DNA of 57,750 nucleotides, from assembly GCF_947253395.1 (NCBI RefSeq), contig NZ_CAMXYY010000003.1:1-57750 (forward strand). The letters run 5' to 3'. Under the pieces are notes generated by a model, which was not told the DNA's origin, ran no database searches, and worked only from the letters and a program-made list of their open reading frames with translations. Positions 36,314-45,549 of this stretch are shown here, in pieces. Each line of letters begins with the position of its first letter. Position 1 is the stretch's first letter. The position numbers and the translations under genes were made by a program. The DNA is from an uncultured Olegusella sp. (GTDB taxonomy: Bacteria > Actinomycetota > Coriobacteriia > Coriobacteriales > Atopobiaceae).

Positions 36314-39300
36314 TTAATGCCATACCGCTAAATCATTCCAGTCTGAAACACTACCATAGAACACATTCATATCGAGATACTTATCGTAGTTAGGTAGTTG
36401 TCCTTTTGAAGTGTATTGATAGAGGGTAGGTTTGCTCCACTCGCGTTGGCCATCTTCAGCATCGTTGTAAATGAGAGTGGGGTTATCTACGTGACCTTTT
36501 ACGCCGTTATCATAATATTTATAGAGGTACTGAGCCATCCAAAGGCCATAACCAGCGTCGGCAACGCTCTGCCAGTTATAGCTATGGCCAGTAACACTTT
36601 TGCTCATATAGATAAGAGGCTTGACGCCGCCAGTTAAGCGGTTTACTTCATCAAGGAACGCCTTTGCATAATTTGGTCCCTTGCTGATATTGTCTTGATG
36701 CGAAATATCGTTGTTTTCCCAATCAAGAAACAGCACAGCTTTGCCGATGTAGTTGACCTCTCCTGCTTTACCTCTAATACTATTCACAAAATGGCGAGCT
36801 TCGTTAATCGCACCTTTTGTTGTGTCTACGAAATGGTATAGACCAAGCAGTTTGCCTGCAGCAAGTGTTTCTGCTGCATGCCTGCGAAAATAAGGGTTTT
36901 TGTAGGTGGTACCCTGTGTTGCTTTCACAATGACAAAGTCTGCTGGTATGCGTGCTATGTTTATGCCTGCATTCCAGCTTGAAATATCTATACCATGGAG
37001 ACGCTTTTGTTGAGAGGTATTGGTAAAGAGGAACCCTTGGGTCGAATTATTTGGCGATAAGGGTGTGAGGTTGAGTTGACCGTTGGCTGCTGTCATTACT
37101 TGTAGCTGGCTAGATGACATCAAGACGATGGAGTTGGTATCAAAATCCCAACGAGGTAGCCATATTGTGCTGGAGTTATCTGTAGCTGTCTGCGTGAGTA
37201 TCCCAGAGGGATTTGCAGTGATGAAGAGTCCAGATTTTATATTTTGCAGGCGATAATTGTCCTCACCAACTAAGATAAGCTTAAACCTTTGAGCAGGGGA
37301 GTTATTGGCAGTATACATTTGTACACGTGCACCACTCTTAGTTGAACCACCTTGAATATCTATGACTTGATTGGGCTTGCCAGAAGGGTTTTCAGCAGCA
37401 CCATAAATAGTGTAAATTACCCCACTATCAAACAAGCGGGAACTTACAAATAAGAATCTCTGCGCCAAGGAGTTATTGCTGATATATGTCTGTATTTTTG
37501 CTCCAGAAGATTTACTTCCGCCAGAGATATCTACGACTACTCGCGCATCAAGAGCAGATTGCAGCATAATGCCTGAGTCCGTCATAATAGGCAACCAGCG
37601 CTGAGCCTTGCTGTTGTTGCTCTGATATTGTTGAATAATAGTGCCATTGTTCGTTTTGCCGCCGCGGATATCAAGTGCTTTGCCAGTGGACACATTGACG
37701 ATCTTGATTAGATTGCCTTCCCAGTTTAGATACCATTTTTGATAGGTACTACCAGTCTTTCTGGACTGTGTAGTTATGGCCGATGAATTGTTACGATCCC
37801 CGTCTGTCACAGCTATAACGTTATTGTTGTTATTTGCGGCAACAATCGTATAAGCACCATCGTTGAGCCACTGATCAATATGCTTAAATGTCCAGCGTTG
37901 GGCACTCGAGTTATTTGAGGTCCACACTTGTATATTGGCGCCGTTGGTAATGGATCCTCCACATACATCAAGCGCAAGCCCGCCTATGGAAGAATAGATT
38001 CCATACAGGCCGGGGGTATTATTATCTGTTCGAATAGCCCAGCACTGGGCATGTGCATTGCTTATTTCACCTTGCTGGATATTGCCGCCTTTTGCGTTAG
38101 ATCCGTTTTGGACTTCAAGACGTTTACCGCTTTTAACATTAGTGAAGGTGTAGTATCCGTCCTCATGGTTGTAGTGGGCATAAAAGTAGTGAGAAGAATC
38201 GGGCTGAGCACTTACCTGCTGGATATTTCCCCCATGTGCAATGCTTCCCGACTTTACTCCAATTGCAAGATGAGACTTGAGATTGTTGAGCTCATAGACT
38301 CCATCAGCAATGCATTGTTCAATTTTTGAAAGTGAAAAATACTGTGCAAGTGTGTTATTACTTTTATAAAGTTGCAACTTAGTTCCATTTGCGGTTTTTG
38401 CACCAGTGACATCAAGAGCCTTGGTGGTATCAAGTATTGATGTCACCGTAAACATGCCACTATCTTCAAGGGGATTTAGTTTCCACATTTGATTATTGGC
38501 ATAGCTAGCAGTGCGCTGTGAAATAACAGAATTTAGTTTCCCTCTGGTGGTATTTGCAGAAAGATATTTGCCTGTTCTTACATTTTGAATGGTGTAGCAA
38601 TCTTTCCCGGCAAGGGTGATGCGCCAGCGCTGACTTGCTGAATTGTTGGGAGTATAAATTGAAATGGGTGTGTCATTTTTTTGGTTACCACCAGGTATCT
38701 CAATGGGCTTGTGAGAATTGACGTTGTATATCTCATAGATACCATTGCTTATGGCAGCGGTAATCTTCTCAAAGGTAAACGCTTGCGAATCTTTATCTTC
38801 TGCAAGCTTAAGTGTGATATTGTTCGTTTCTGTATCGAGGGCAAGACTGTTTTCGAGATGTGTACGTAGGGTAAAGTAGCCTGCTCGTTTTTCATCGGGG
38901 ACGATTTCCCATTGTTGCGCGCGTGTTGAGTTTCCTGAGTATTGCTGTATTTTTGCGCCCTTTACTGCTTTGGCAGAGGGAACATCAAGATATTTGTCTG
39001 ACCTCAGGTTTTGTAAGGTGTAAATGCCATCGCCAAGATGTTTAACACGCCAAATCTGAGCACCAGTGCCATTCGAGCGATAGGTTTGTATGGCAGTGCC
39101 GTTGTTTCGAGAACCACCAGTTACATCAATAACCTTATGAGGATTACTAAAAGTGGCTATTTCATAAAGTCCATCGGAGAGTATTGCATGAACCTCTCGA
39201 TTTTGTGGCGCATGTTCTGACACAGTATTTGTAGAAACGATTTGTTCTGTAGAGGTCGCAGTGGTATTTGGGGAGGTCGAGACGGCAGGCTCTCCATTGG

Positions 39301-39610
39301 CTGTATCGGCAGCTTCGTCCTGCTTGGGCTCGGTCGTCTGAGTTTGTGTAGAAGGAGTTACATCGGCAGTATCGATGTTGTTTATTTCAGAAGTGGGAGC
39401 AGCAACCATCAGACTGTGGGTCTGATCGGAGGTGGAGGTCACCGACACTTCGGTGATTGCCGTGGGAATAACTTCGCTGCTTGGTGTCTCATCCACAGCA
39501 AAGGCAATGCCTGGAGTGGCTAACAGGGGAAGTGCGATAGCCATAGCTGCAATGGTATGACGTTTACGGAATAGACATTTTTTGATGTTTGACTTGGAAT
39601 TATTAACCAT
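36314..39610 (-). CDS. Secreted RICIN-array GH25 muramidase
   Basis: About 1098 aa. A long signal peptide (to IAFA near residue 40) and a Thr/Ser-rich linker lead into five beta-trefoil units of RICIN repeats (about 145-890; repeat type VIDVTGGSRNNGTAIQTYRS). The C-terminal 210 residues are a glycoside hydrolase 25 domain: LHGIDISSWNAGI with the first acidic residue, FVIVKATQG, and VLFLDWENND with the catalytic DxE. GH25 enzymes cut the MurNAc-GlcNAc bond of peptidoglycan. ATG 39610 is preferred over 39619 because AAGGA is correctly spaced only for it. It diverges from another RICIN-array hydrolase. One trefoil half is weak (around residues 300-320), as expected for old internal duplication. 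Confidence 0.92.
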   Translation of the reverse strand: MVNNSKSNIKKCLFRKRHTIAAMAIALPLLATPGIAFAVDETPSSEVIPTAITEVSVTSTSDQTHSLMVAAPTSEINNIDTADVTPSTQTQTTEPKQDEAADTANGEPAVSTSPNTTATSTEQIVSTNTVSEHAPQNREVHAILSDGLYEIATFSNPHKVIDVTGGSRNNGTAIQTYRSNGTGAQIWRVKHLGDGIYTLQNLRSDKYLDVPSAKAVKGAKIQQYSGNSTRAQQWEIVPDEKRAGYFTLRTHLENSLALDTETNNITLKLAEDKDSQAFTFEKITAAISNGIYEIYNVNSHKPIEIPGGNQKNDTPISIYTPNNSASQRWRITLAGKDCYTIQNVRTGKYLSANTTRGKLNSVISQRTASYANNQMWKLNPLEDSGMFTVTSILDTTKALDVTGAKTANGTKLQLYKSNNTLAQYFSLSKIEQCIADGVYELNNLKSHLAIGVKSGSIAHGGNIQQVSAQPDSSHYFYAHYNHEDGYYTFTNVKSGKRLEVQNGSNAKGGNIQQGEISNAHAQCWAIRTDNNTPGLYGIYSSIGGLALDVCGGSITNGANIQVWTSNNSSAQRWTFKHIDQWLNDGAYTIVAANNNNNVIAVTDGDRNNSSAITTQSRKTGSTYQKWYLNWEGNLIKIVNVSTGKALDIRGGKTNNGTIIQQYQSNNSKAQRWLPIMTDSGIMLQSALDARVVVDISGGSKSSGAKIQTYISNNSLAQRFLFVSSRLFDSGVIYTIYGAAENPSGKPNQVIDIQGGSTKSGARVQMYTANNSPAQRFKLILVGEDNYRLQNIKSGLFITANPSGILTQTATDNSSTIWLPRWDFDTNSIVLMSSSQLQVMTAANGQLNLTPLSPNNSTQGFLFTNTSQQKRLHGIDISSWNAGINIARIPADFVIVKATQGTTYKNPYFRRHAAETLAAGKLLGLYHFVDTTKGAINEARHFVNSIRGKAGEVNYIGKAVLFLDWENNDISHQDNISKGPNYAKAFLDEVNRLTGGVKPLIYMSKSVTGHSYNWQSVADAGYGLWMAQYLYKYYDNGVKGHVDNPTLIYNDAEDGQREWSKPTLYQYTSKGQLPNYDKYLDMNVFYGSVSDWNDLAVWH

Positions 39611-39682
39611 GGACTGCATTCCTTTCCGTAAGGATAGAAAAAATTACTAGACAAAGCACATAGTAATAACTTGTCAAAATGG

Positions 39683-39709
39683 ACTCATGTAACCAATACA
39701 TGAGTTTTT
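39683..39709 (+). promoter_or_regulatory. Stem-loop in divergent promoter region
   Basis: ACTCATGT (39683-39690) and ACATGAGT (39698-39705) form an 8-bp perfect stem followed by TTTT. It lies between two divergent RICIN hydrolase genes, where a plain terminator has no obvious client. It could be an operator or a leader hairpin. Role uncertain. Confidence 0.35.
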
Positions 39710-39777
39710 GCGGATAAATACAAGCTAGGATATATCATACGGAGTAATCATGATCTAGCAAAACTGGCAGAGGAGAA

Positions 39778-42369
39778 ATGATGTGCGCTCATAGTCTACA
39801 GATAAAGCAGATTTTGCCGACGCTTGCACTGGGCTCTATGCTCGCTCTAAGTGCGCCAACGCTTGCTTTTGCTGAGGATGCAAGCAATGATGCAGTATCA
39901 CCCTCTTTATCACAGGCAGCAATTTCTGCAGGTTTGCAGGGTGACGCAAGCTCTTATGGTACTTCAGATTCGATGGCTCTCCAATCTAATGATGCTACTG
40001 AAGCGATTCCACCCAATCAGGAAGTTGCGACTACGGTAAACGAAAATCAGGTACAAGAGCCTGTATCTGAGAGATCTGGAGATACTGGGTCCCCTGATGA
40101 GATAGCCATACAGGGTCACTCGTTTGTAATTGAATCTGCTGTGCCTGGACGTGGCTCTGTTGATGTAAAGGGTGGTTCCAAGAAAAACGGTGCTAATGTG
40201 CAGCTTTATGAAGCAAATGGTACAGGCGCCCAGGAATGGAGTTTTCATACAGATAAAGACGGATATATCATTAAAAATAAGAAGAGTGGTTTGGTGTTAG
40301 ATGTTGCTGGCGCAAAGACAGCAAACGGCACCAATGTCCAGCAGTATGTACAAAATGGCACTGTAGCACAGCGCTGGTATGTTGACTGGGTGAATAAACA
40401 AAAAGGCCAAGCGCGTTTACGTTCTGCTTTGGCGGGTAACTTTGTACTTGATGTCAGCGGCGCTCGTAGTGCAAACGGTACTAATCTTCAGATTTATAAA
40501 TCTAACGGGACAGATGCACAGATTTGGAATTTGATAGATGTTTTTGCAGGTTTTGCCGGTGTGAGTGACCCAATAGAGTCTTTATATCCTGCCGAAAACC
40601 CTAGCGTACAGCCTGAAGTGGGGTCATATACATTTACTGCTCGCTCAAGTGCTCTTACAGTTGATGTAACTGGCGCGTCTGATAAGGCTGGTGCAAAAAT
40701 TCAACTGTATCGCAAGAACAATACAATGGCTCAGGGCTTCTATCTTTCTCGTGAAGGTAAGTACTGGCGTATCCGTAATGATAAGTCAGGGCTTTCGGTT
40801 AGTACTTCTGCAGCAGACATTGTTGCGGGTACTGTGTTAACACAGCAGATAAATCAAAAAAATAATCTTTATCAGCTGTGGGAGTTAGTATCTGATGGTG
40901 CTGGTAGCTATTACTTTATTAATGCAAAGACCCGCCACGCTCTTGCAGATATAGATTGTGTACTACAGACCGCAGACGTTGCAGCTAAATCGCCTGCCCA
41001 ACTTTGGGATTTATCCAAGTGGAGTCCCACTATCAGCCAAGGTTTTTATCGTGTTAGTAGCGTAAACCATACTTCTCAGGTGCTTGATGTATGCGGTGGT
41101 AGCACGAGAGTTGCTGCCAATGTCCAATCTTATTCTTGGAATGGGGGATATGGGCAACGGTGGCAGCTCAAGCAAAGTTCAGCTGGTTGGCTGCTCAGAA
41201 ATATTGGCTCTGGTTTATATCTTTCACATGAAGGTAACAATGTCATACAGACCACAGCGGATAAAGCAAGCTACTGGTCGATTGCTTTTGGTTTGGGCCA
41301 TTTGGGCTCGCGTGGTGGGTTTGGTCTCCAAAGTTCTTTGGGTACTGTCCTCAATATTGCGGGTGGTGTTGCTAAAAATACAGCAAATATAGACTTAAAG
41401 CAGCAGAATGGATCTGATACACAGCTCTGGACGTTTGAAGGCATCCAAGTTTTTGATGGTGAGGGTTGGTACGAAATTCGTGCAGCGGGTAATGGTGATT
41501 TAGCTTTAGACGTGAGGGGCGCATCGGGAAATGATGGTGCGAATGTTCAAATATATAAAGCCAATGGTAGTGCAGCACAGACATGGCGTATTAGCTCTCT
41601 AGGTGGCAATCAGTATCGCATTGTATCTGCAAGCTCAAACAAAGCTCTTGGCGTTAAGGGCTTATCTCAGTCTAATGGAGCTAACGTTGCACAATACACC
41701 ACAAATAATACGCTGGGACAAAAATGGCAGATTGTTTTTGGTGATACTGGCTTTATCTTTGTGAATGGTTCGGGTAAGGTGCTGGACATTACAGCGGGCC
41801 AGCTGTCATCAGGGACAAATGTCCAACAGTATCAAAATAATGGCACAATAGCCCAAGGCTGGCTTTTACGTAAGTCAAGCGCAAAGGGCATAGGAACCTC
41901 TATTGAAAAGTTCTCCCAGCGAATGGTTGCTATTGCCAATAATAATAAACATGGCTATGACCAAGCTTATCGTTGGGGTGAGCGTGGTGATTATGATTGC
42001 TCATCTTTGGTGATTGCTAGCTTGAGAGCTGCGGGCTTCAAAACAGGCAGTGCATCTTGGACAGGAGACATGCGTTCCAATCTCAAGAGTCGCGGTTGGC
42101 AAGTACTCTACATTAATGATGTGCGAAATCTTCAAGCAGGAGATATTCTGCTTTCTGATTTGAATCACACAGCAGGAATTGTCTCGAATACCACCGAAGT
42201 TGCTGCTCATCAAAATGAGTGGGGTGGTATTACAGGTGGTCAACCTGGTGATCAGACTGGTTATGAGATTTGTACCCGTCCCTTGGCGTATTACCGTTCA
42301 ATGGGTGGATGGAAAGATCAGTGGTGGGATGTTGTACTAAGACCGACATCTCAATCAGCACGTATATAA
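39778..42369 (+). CDS. Secreted RICIN-array peptidoglycan amidase/NlpC-P60-type hydrolase
   Basis: 863 aa. Signal peptide (to LAFA near residue 31), a Ser/Thr-rich linker, then four beta-trefoil units (about 112-255, 275-410, 418-560, 565-700). The last 155 residues are a papain-like peptidoglycan hydrolase of the NlpC/P60 or Amidase_5 type: YRWGERGDYDCSSLVIASL with the catalytic Cys, then LNHTAGIV with the His and a third polar site. It should cut stem-peptide bonds of peptidoglycan outside the cell. Two start codons, 39778 and 39781, lie 2 and 5 nt after AGGAG; either is possible. The repeats are closely similar to those of the GH25 and YkuD proteins. Confidence 0.9.
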   Translation: MMCAHSLQIKQILPTLALGSMLALSAPTLAFAEDASNDAVSPSLSQAAISAGLQGDASSYGTSDSMALQSNDATEAIPPNQEVATTVNENQVQEPVSERSGDTGSPDEIAIQGHSFVIESAVPGRGSVDVKGGSKKNGANVQLYEANGTGAQEWSFHTDKDGYIIKNKKSGLVLDVAGAKTANGTNVQQYVQNGTVAQRWYVDWVNKQKGQARLRSALAGNFVLDVSGARSANGTNLQIYKSNGTDAQIWNLIDVFAGFAGVSDPIESLYPAENPSVQPEVGSYTFTARSSALTVDVTGASDKAGAKIQLYRKNNTMAQGFYLSREGKYWRIRNDKSGLSVSTSAADIVAGTVLTQQINQKNNLYQLWELVSDGAGSYYFINAKTRHALADIDCVLQTADVAAKSPAQLWDLSKWSPTISQGFYRVSSVNHTSQVLDVCGGSTRVAANVQSYSWNGGYGQRWQLKQSSAGWLLRNIGSGLYLSHEGNNVIQTTADKASYWSIAFGLGHLGSRGGFGLQSSLGTVLNIAGGVAKNTANIDLKQQNGSDTQLWTFEGIQVFDGEGWYEIRAAGNGDLALDVRGASGNDGANVQIYKANGSAAQTWRISSLGGNQYRIVSASSNKALGVKGLSQSNGANVAQYTTNNTLGQKWQIVFGDTGFIFVNGSGKVLDITAGQLSSGTNVQQYQNNGTIAQGWLLRKSSAKGIGTSIEKFSQRMVAIANNNKHGYDQAYRWGERGDYDCSSLVIASLRAAGFKTGSASWTGDMRSNLKSRGWQVLYINDVRNLQAGDILLSDLNHTAGIVSNTTEVAAHQNEWGGITGGQPGDQTGYEICTRPLAYYRSMGGWKDQWWDVVLRPTSQSARI

Positions 42370-42413
42370 TTTGTGCTTGTGTCTTTATTTGGGAGATGAA
42401 ATATGCAACTTAA

Positions 42414-42632
42414 GCATATAGATTATTTAATGCTTTTTGGACGAGGGGAGATCTAAAGCACGTATCGTTGAGTAGTCGCAAGCGTGGCGATCTTATCTCT
42501 TGGGAAGGCCATATTGCCATTTACTTGGGCAACGATCGCAGGATTGAGGCTGCCCCTGGCGAAGGTGTCGTCACTAGCAATATATGGCACTACAACAGTA
42601 CACCTCGTGGCATCATTCGTCTGTTTAACTAG
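42414..42632 (+). pseudogene. 3' remnant of an NlpC/P60 hydrolase gene
   Basis: A 72-codon open stretch without a start codon encodes the end of an NlpC/P60 domain: KRGDLISWEGHIAIYLGN, then IEAAPGEGVVTSNIW. It keeps the catalytic His (in GHIAIY) but lacks the Cys half, which should lie upstream; that space is occupied by the end of the intact hydrolase gene. It differs from that gene's own C-terminus (LNHTAGIV), so it derives from a different hydrolase, whose 5' part was lost or replaced. Confidence 0.75.
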
Positions 42633-42662
42633 TTGGATAAGGTATTTGAGAAGGAGTCCCAC

Positions 42663-42983
42663 ATGGCAAAGCACGAAGCAAACAACACCAGTCAACTTCC
42701 ACGCATTTCTGCTGATATGTTGCCCGATCCTGCTCAGGGTTCCCTTGAGGGAAATGCTATTGCTGTAGAAGCTGCGCCTGATGTACGCAGGGGCGTACAT
42801 GCTGATATTGCAATGATTCGCACCAATGGCGGGCAATCGATGATTGACTTTGTGTTGGTAGATACGCCTCCTGCAGCGGATGGGACTGCTTCTGGGGTGC
42901 TGTCCTCTCGTGTATTTATGAGTAATGAGAGTTTGGTGACCCTAAGAGATGCGCTCATTGAGTACACACAAAACTGGCAATAA
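42663..42983 (+). CDS. Small hypothetical protein (possible DUF3467-like)
   Basis: 106 aa from ATG 42663 with AAGGAG 8 nt upstream; an upstream TTG at 42633 is less likely. No signal peptide or membrane helix. The layout, with ADIAMIRTNGGQSMIDFVLV in the middle and SSRVFMSNESLVTLRDALIE at the end, is reminiscent of DUF3467, small proteins with a beta-sheet followed by a helix, but the match is weak. It is monocistronic, ending in a strong terminator. Function unknown. Confidence 0.7.
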   Translation: MAKHEANNTSQLPRISADMLPDPAQGSLEGNAIAVEAAPDVRRGVHADIAMIRTNGGQSMIDFVLVDTPPAADGTASGVLSSRVFMSNESLVTLRDALIEYTQNWQ

Positions 42984-43019
42984 ATAAAGCGTCAACTCTA
43001 TATAACTTGTGTACTTGTG

Positions 43020-43052
43020 AAAGGACTGTGGATATCCACAGTCCTTTCTCTA
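43020..43052 (+). terminator. Rho-independent terminator
   Basis: The perfect palindrome AAGGACTGTGGATATCCACAGTCCTT is followed by TCTCTATGACTTTTT. It ends the small hypothetical gene and separates it from the sortase operon. Confidence 0.8.
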
Positions 43053-43218
43053 TGACTTTTTCATTTTTGCTTTTTTAAGCGTTGTTGCGGCTTTTACTTT
43101 ACCAGCTCATCCAAGCTGCCGTTGCGAGACTGCCTGCGGCTGTCGGTCAGTAAACCAACAAGTTAAATCCAAGCTGCCCCCTCTACAGTGCCCTTTATCA
43201 GAGCTGATGGGGGTGATT

Positions 43219-43983
43219 ATGTTGCGGCGCTCTACAAGACGACTGTGGTGTAAGACCGTTTTGCTTTCGACAGGGATCTGCTCGCTCGGGCTTTCTGCAG
43301 GTATAGTTGTCTCGCTTGTACTTATGCGTTTTGCAGCAAATGATGCTCAGCGCTATCTCGCAGCGGGGTCGCAAATAAGTGCAGAGCAGTCGGTCGATGT
43401 GCCCGATGCGCCAATTTTTCCTGTAGTGGACTGGGAGAGCTTGCACCGCGAGCATCCAGAGGTTATTGCCTGGCTCAGCGTGCCTGATACACCAGTCTCA
43501 CTGCCTATTGTTGCCGCTGATGTGGATAGACCATTTTTTTATCTTACGCATGATTTAGAAGGTAGAAAAAATATTTATGGATGTGCCTATCTTGATGCAG
43601 CTTGCAAGGGCAATGTATTAGCGCCGAATGCAGTGATATATGGACATCATTCACCAGACGGTGCAATGTTTGCTCCCTTGAGTAAGTATCTTGATGCTTC
43701 ATGGGCAAAAGCACATAGCCAGATTTTGCTACAGACCCCTACAAAAAAACTGCGCTTGCGACCGGTTTTTGTGAGGGTAGTTAATGCTGCTGTAGAGGGT
43801 CCAAAGCTCACATTTTCAGATGAACAAGATTTTATTGCGTGGTATCAAGATGAGTTTTTAAGAGCTGATATCACGATTGATAACGCGTCCTCTCCAAATC
43901 ATGTAGTAAGCCTTGTTACCTGCAGTTATACAAGCTGGTCAAACGAGAGAACAGTCATTTATTGCATCGAAGGAGACGCTTGA
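43219..43983 (+). CDS. srtB: Class B sortase
   Basis: About 254 aa. An N-terminal membrane anchor (about 15-40) precedes a sortase domain with the class B layout: DTPVSLPIV, NAVIYGHHS with the catalytic His near 140, and VSLVTCSYTSW with the catalytic Cys near 230, followed by ERTVIYC with the Arg. Class B sortases join a sorting-signal protein to peptidoglycan or polymerise pilins outside the membrane. ATG 43219 is best placed after the GGGGGTG run; the frame opens at 43207. It overlaps the next gene by ATGA, and the three following genes encode exported proteins, which are its likely substrates. Confidence 0.92.
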   Translation: MLRRSTRRLWCKTVLLSTGICSLGLSAGIVVSLVLMRFAANDAQRYLAAGSQISAEQSVDVPDAPIFPVVDWESLHREHPEVIAWLSVPDTPVSLPIVAADVDRPFFYLTHDLEGRKNIYGCAYLDAACKGNVLAPNAVIYGHHSPDGAMFAPLSKYLDASWAKAHSQILLQTPTKKLRLRPVFVRVVNAAVEGPKLTFSDEQDFIAWYQDEFLRADITIDNASSPNHVVSLVTCSYTSWSNERTVIYCIEGDA

Positions 43984-44519
43984 TGAAACACATCAAAAAA
44001 AGAGTATGGCTCTGGCAGCTTGTGCTTGGAGTATGTGGTATTGGTCTTATAGCAGTAGGAGTTGCCTTTGTCCTTACAGGGCAAAACTATCTTGTGAATG
44101 CAGTGGATTATGTGGGTGATAGTACGGGGCTGCGCAAGTCAAACGCGGATGCGCATGCTGTGATTGAGGAATATACCAGCTTTCAGAGTGTACCCGATGT
44201 GTTTTGGGAATCTGGTGCGAGTCGAGTGGGGTTGTTGCTTGCAAATCCCCAGGGTAATCCTGTTGATATGGTTCCTGTGGTCTACGTGGATTGCAATGAT
44301 GATGGTAAATTCTCTGATAACGAAATTGTATGGAATGCCAAGCATACAGATAAAAATCCTCAGAGCCTAGCTCCAGGAACTCATCTTGATGAGATAGATC
44401 TTGAGCGTGAAGTTCCTACAGGGGAACACCGTGGCCAGGTAGTTTTTTCGGCATTTCATATCAAGACTCAACAACAAGCAAATGGCATGACCATGGACTT
44501 CCGTGTAAAGGTGGGCTAA
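43983..44519 (+). CDS. Membrane-anchored hypothetical protein of the sortase operon
   Basis: 178 aa. A single N-terminal membrane helix (about 9-32) leaves an outer domain with a Ca-loop-like VYVDCNDDGKFSDNEIV near 95 and a beta-rich end (GEHRGQVVFSAF). The ATGA overlap with the sortase gene shows tight translational coupling, so it probably works with the sortase, perhaps as an accessory factor or minor component. No sorting motif is present. Family not recognised. Confidence 0.85.
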   Translation: MKHIKKRVWLWQLVLGVCGIGLIAVGVAFVLTGQNYLVNAVDYVGDSTGLRKSNADAHAVIEEYTSFQSVPDVFWESGASRVGLLLANPQGNPVDMVPVVYVDCNDDGKFSDNEIVWNAKHTDKNPQSLAPGTHLDEIDLEREVPTGEHRGQVVFSAFHIKTQQQANGMTMDFRVKVG

Positions 44520-44615
44520 TTATGCCTAAGGATTGTCGATATTGCTCGCGAGCTCGCTCGCCGTAGCCTGTTGCGCTGTTCTCAAAGAAATAAATGCTGA
44601 GAAAGGATATCCCAC

Positions 44616-45533
44616 ATGCAAATTAATATTGCTCATCTGCTTCGCTCTGCTCGCACAGCTGCCGTCATAAGCGCAGGTATTGCTTGTGCTTTGTCTTCGA
44701 CACCAGCTGTAGCAATGGCTGAGCAAGCAAATACTGAGCCGCCTGTGCACAAAGCTGCGGCTGCTCCGGTGACCTATGGTTGTGACTTTACGGACAACAT
44801 TCAGATGAATGGTCATATCTATGTTGCAGGTGACTGGACTGCAACGGTGCAGTACCGTTCTGCTCTGGTAGATGACACAACTCAAACGGCTCATGAGGGT
44901 GGCCAGACTCCAGGTGCGAGTGGCCAAGAAAGTGAGATAGGATCCGATTCAGACTTTGCTCTTGAAGGGTACCAAGTTTATGACTCTCAAACCAAAAGCT
45001 GGAGTGCTGCCAAGGACAAAGGTCGTGCTAATGAAGGCAAAGTTGATGTGCTGTATTCCACCAAAGATGGTGTTTGGGTAGATGGTGCCAGTGTAGACGG
45101 CGATGATAAGCCTGACGGTGGAGGCGTTGAACATGCGAACGGTACGTATCTCTTGACGATACCTACAGCCATTAAGTACAGCGGTATGCGTGTTGGTACA
45201 GTTGATACTTCTGATGACTACATCATTAATGTCCAGGGTGCTTTGCCTGCAGGTAAGGCAGTAAAAGTCTGGGCAGAGACAGGCAAAATTTTGCAGGGTC
45301 CTCGCGATGGTGGTTCTGAAATCAAAGAGACAACTTCAATGAAGTCTCCCAATGGGGTAGGTGAATACACTCTGGCAGCAGGTGAGTATGCTGCGATTCT
45401 GAAAGGTGATGAGGCTCCCGAGAGCAGCTATCGTATCGTCTCTGCGCGTGAGGCTTGGAACGAAAACAAGGATGCTGAAGCTGGCCAGTCTGCAAAGGTC
45501 GCCCGTGAATTCAAGGATATTGTGACGCAGTAG
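44616..45533 (+). CDS. Secreted beta-rich surface protein of the sortase operon
   Basis: 305 aa with a signal peptide (to VAMA near residue 36). The mature part is acidic and beta-rich, with GHIYVAGDWTATVQYRSAL near 67 and LLTIPTAIKYSGMRVGTV near 185. The latter is the kind of IPxxIxY...V module found in many Gram-positive surface and pilin-like proteins. Both motifs recur, in the opposite order, near the end of the 1043-aa protein of the same operon. There is no C-terminal membrane helix or LPxTG-like signal, so anchoring must be by another route. Candidate structural subunit; family not recognised. The gap of about 96 bp before it may hold an internal signal. Confidence 0.82.
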   Translation: MQINIAHLLRSARTAAVISAGIACALSSTPAVAMAEQANTEPPVHKAAAAPVTYGCDFTDNIQMNGHIYVAGDWTATVQYRSALVDDTTQTAHEGGQTPGASGQESEIGSDSDFALEGYQVYDSQTKSWSAAKDKGRANEGKVDVLYSTKDGVWVDGASVDGDDKPDGGGVEHANGTYLLTIPTAIKYSGMRVGTVDTSDDYIINVQGALPAGKAVKVWAETGKILQGPRDGGSEIKETTSMKSPNGVGEYTLAAGEYAAILKGDEAPESSYRIVSAREAWNENKDAEAGQSAKVAREFKDIVTQ

Positions 45534-45549
45534 ACAGGAGCTGATACGC

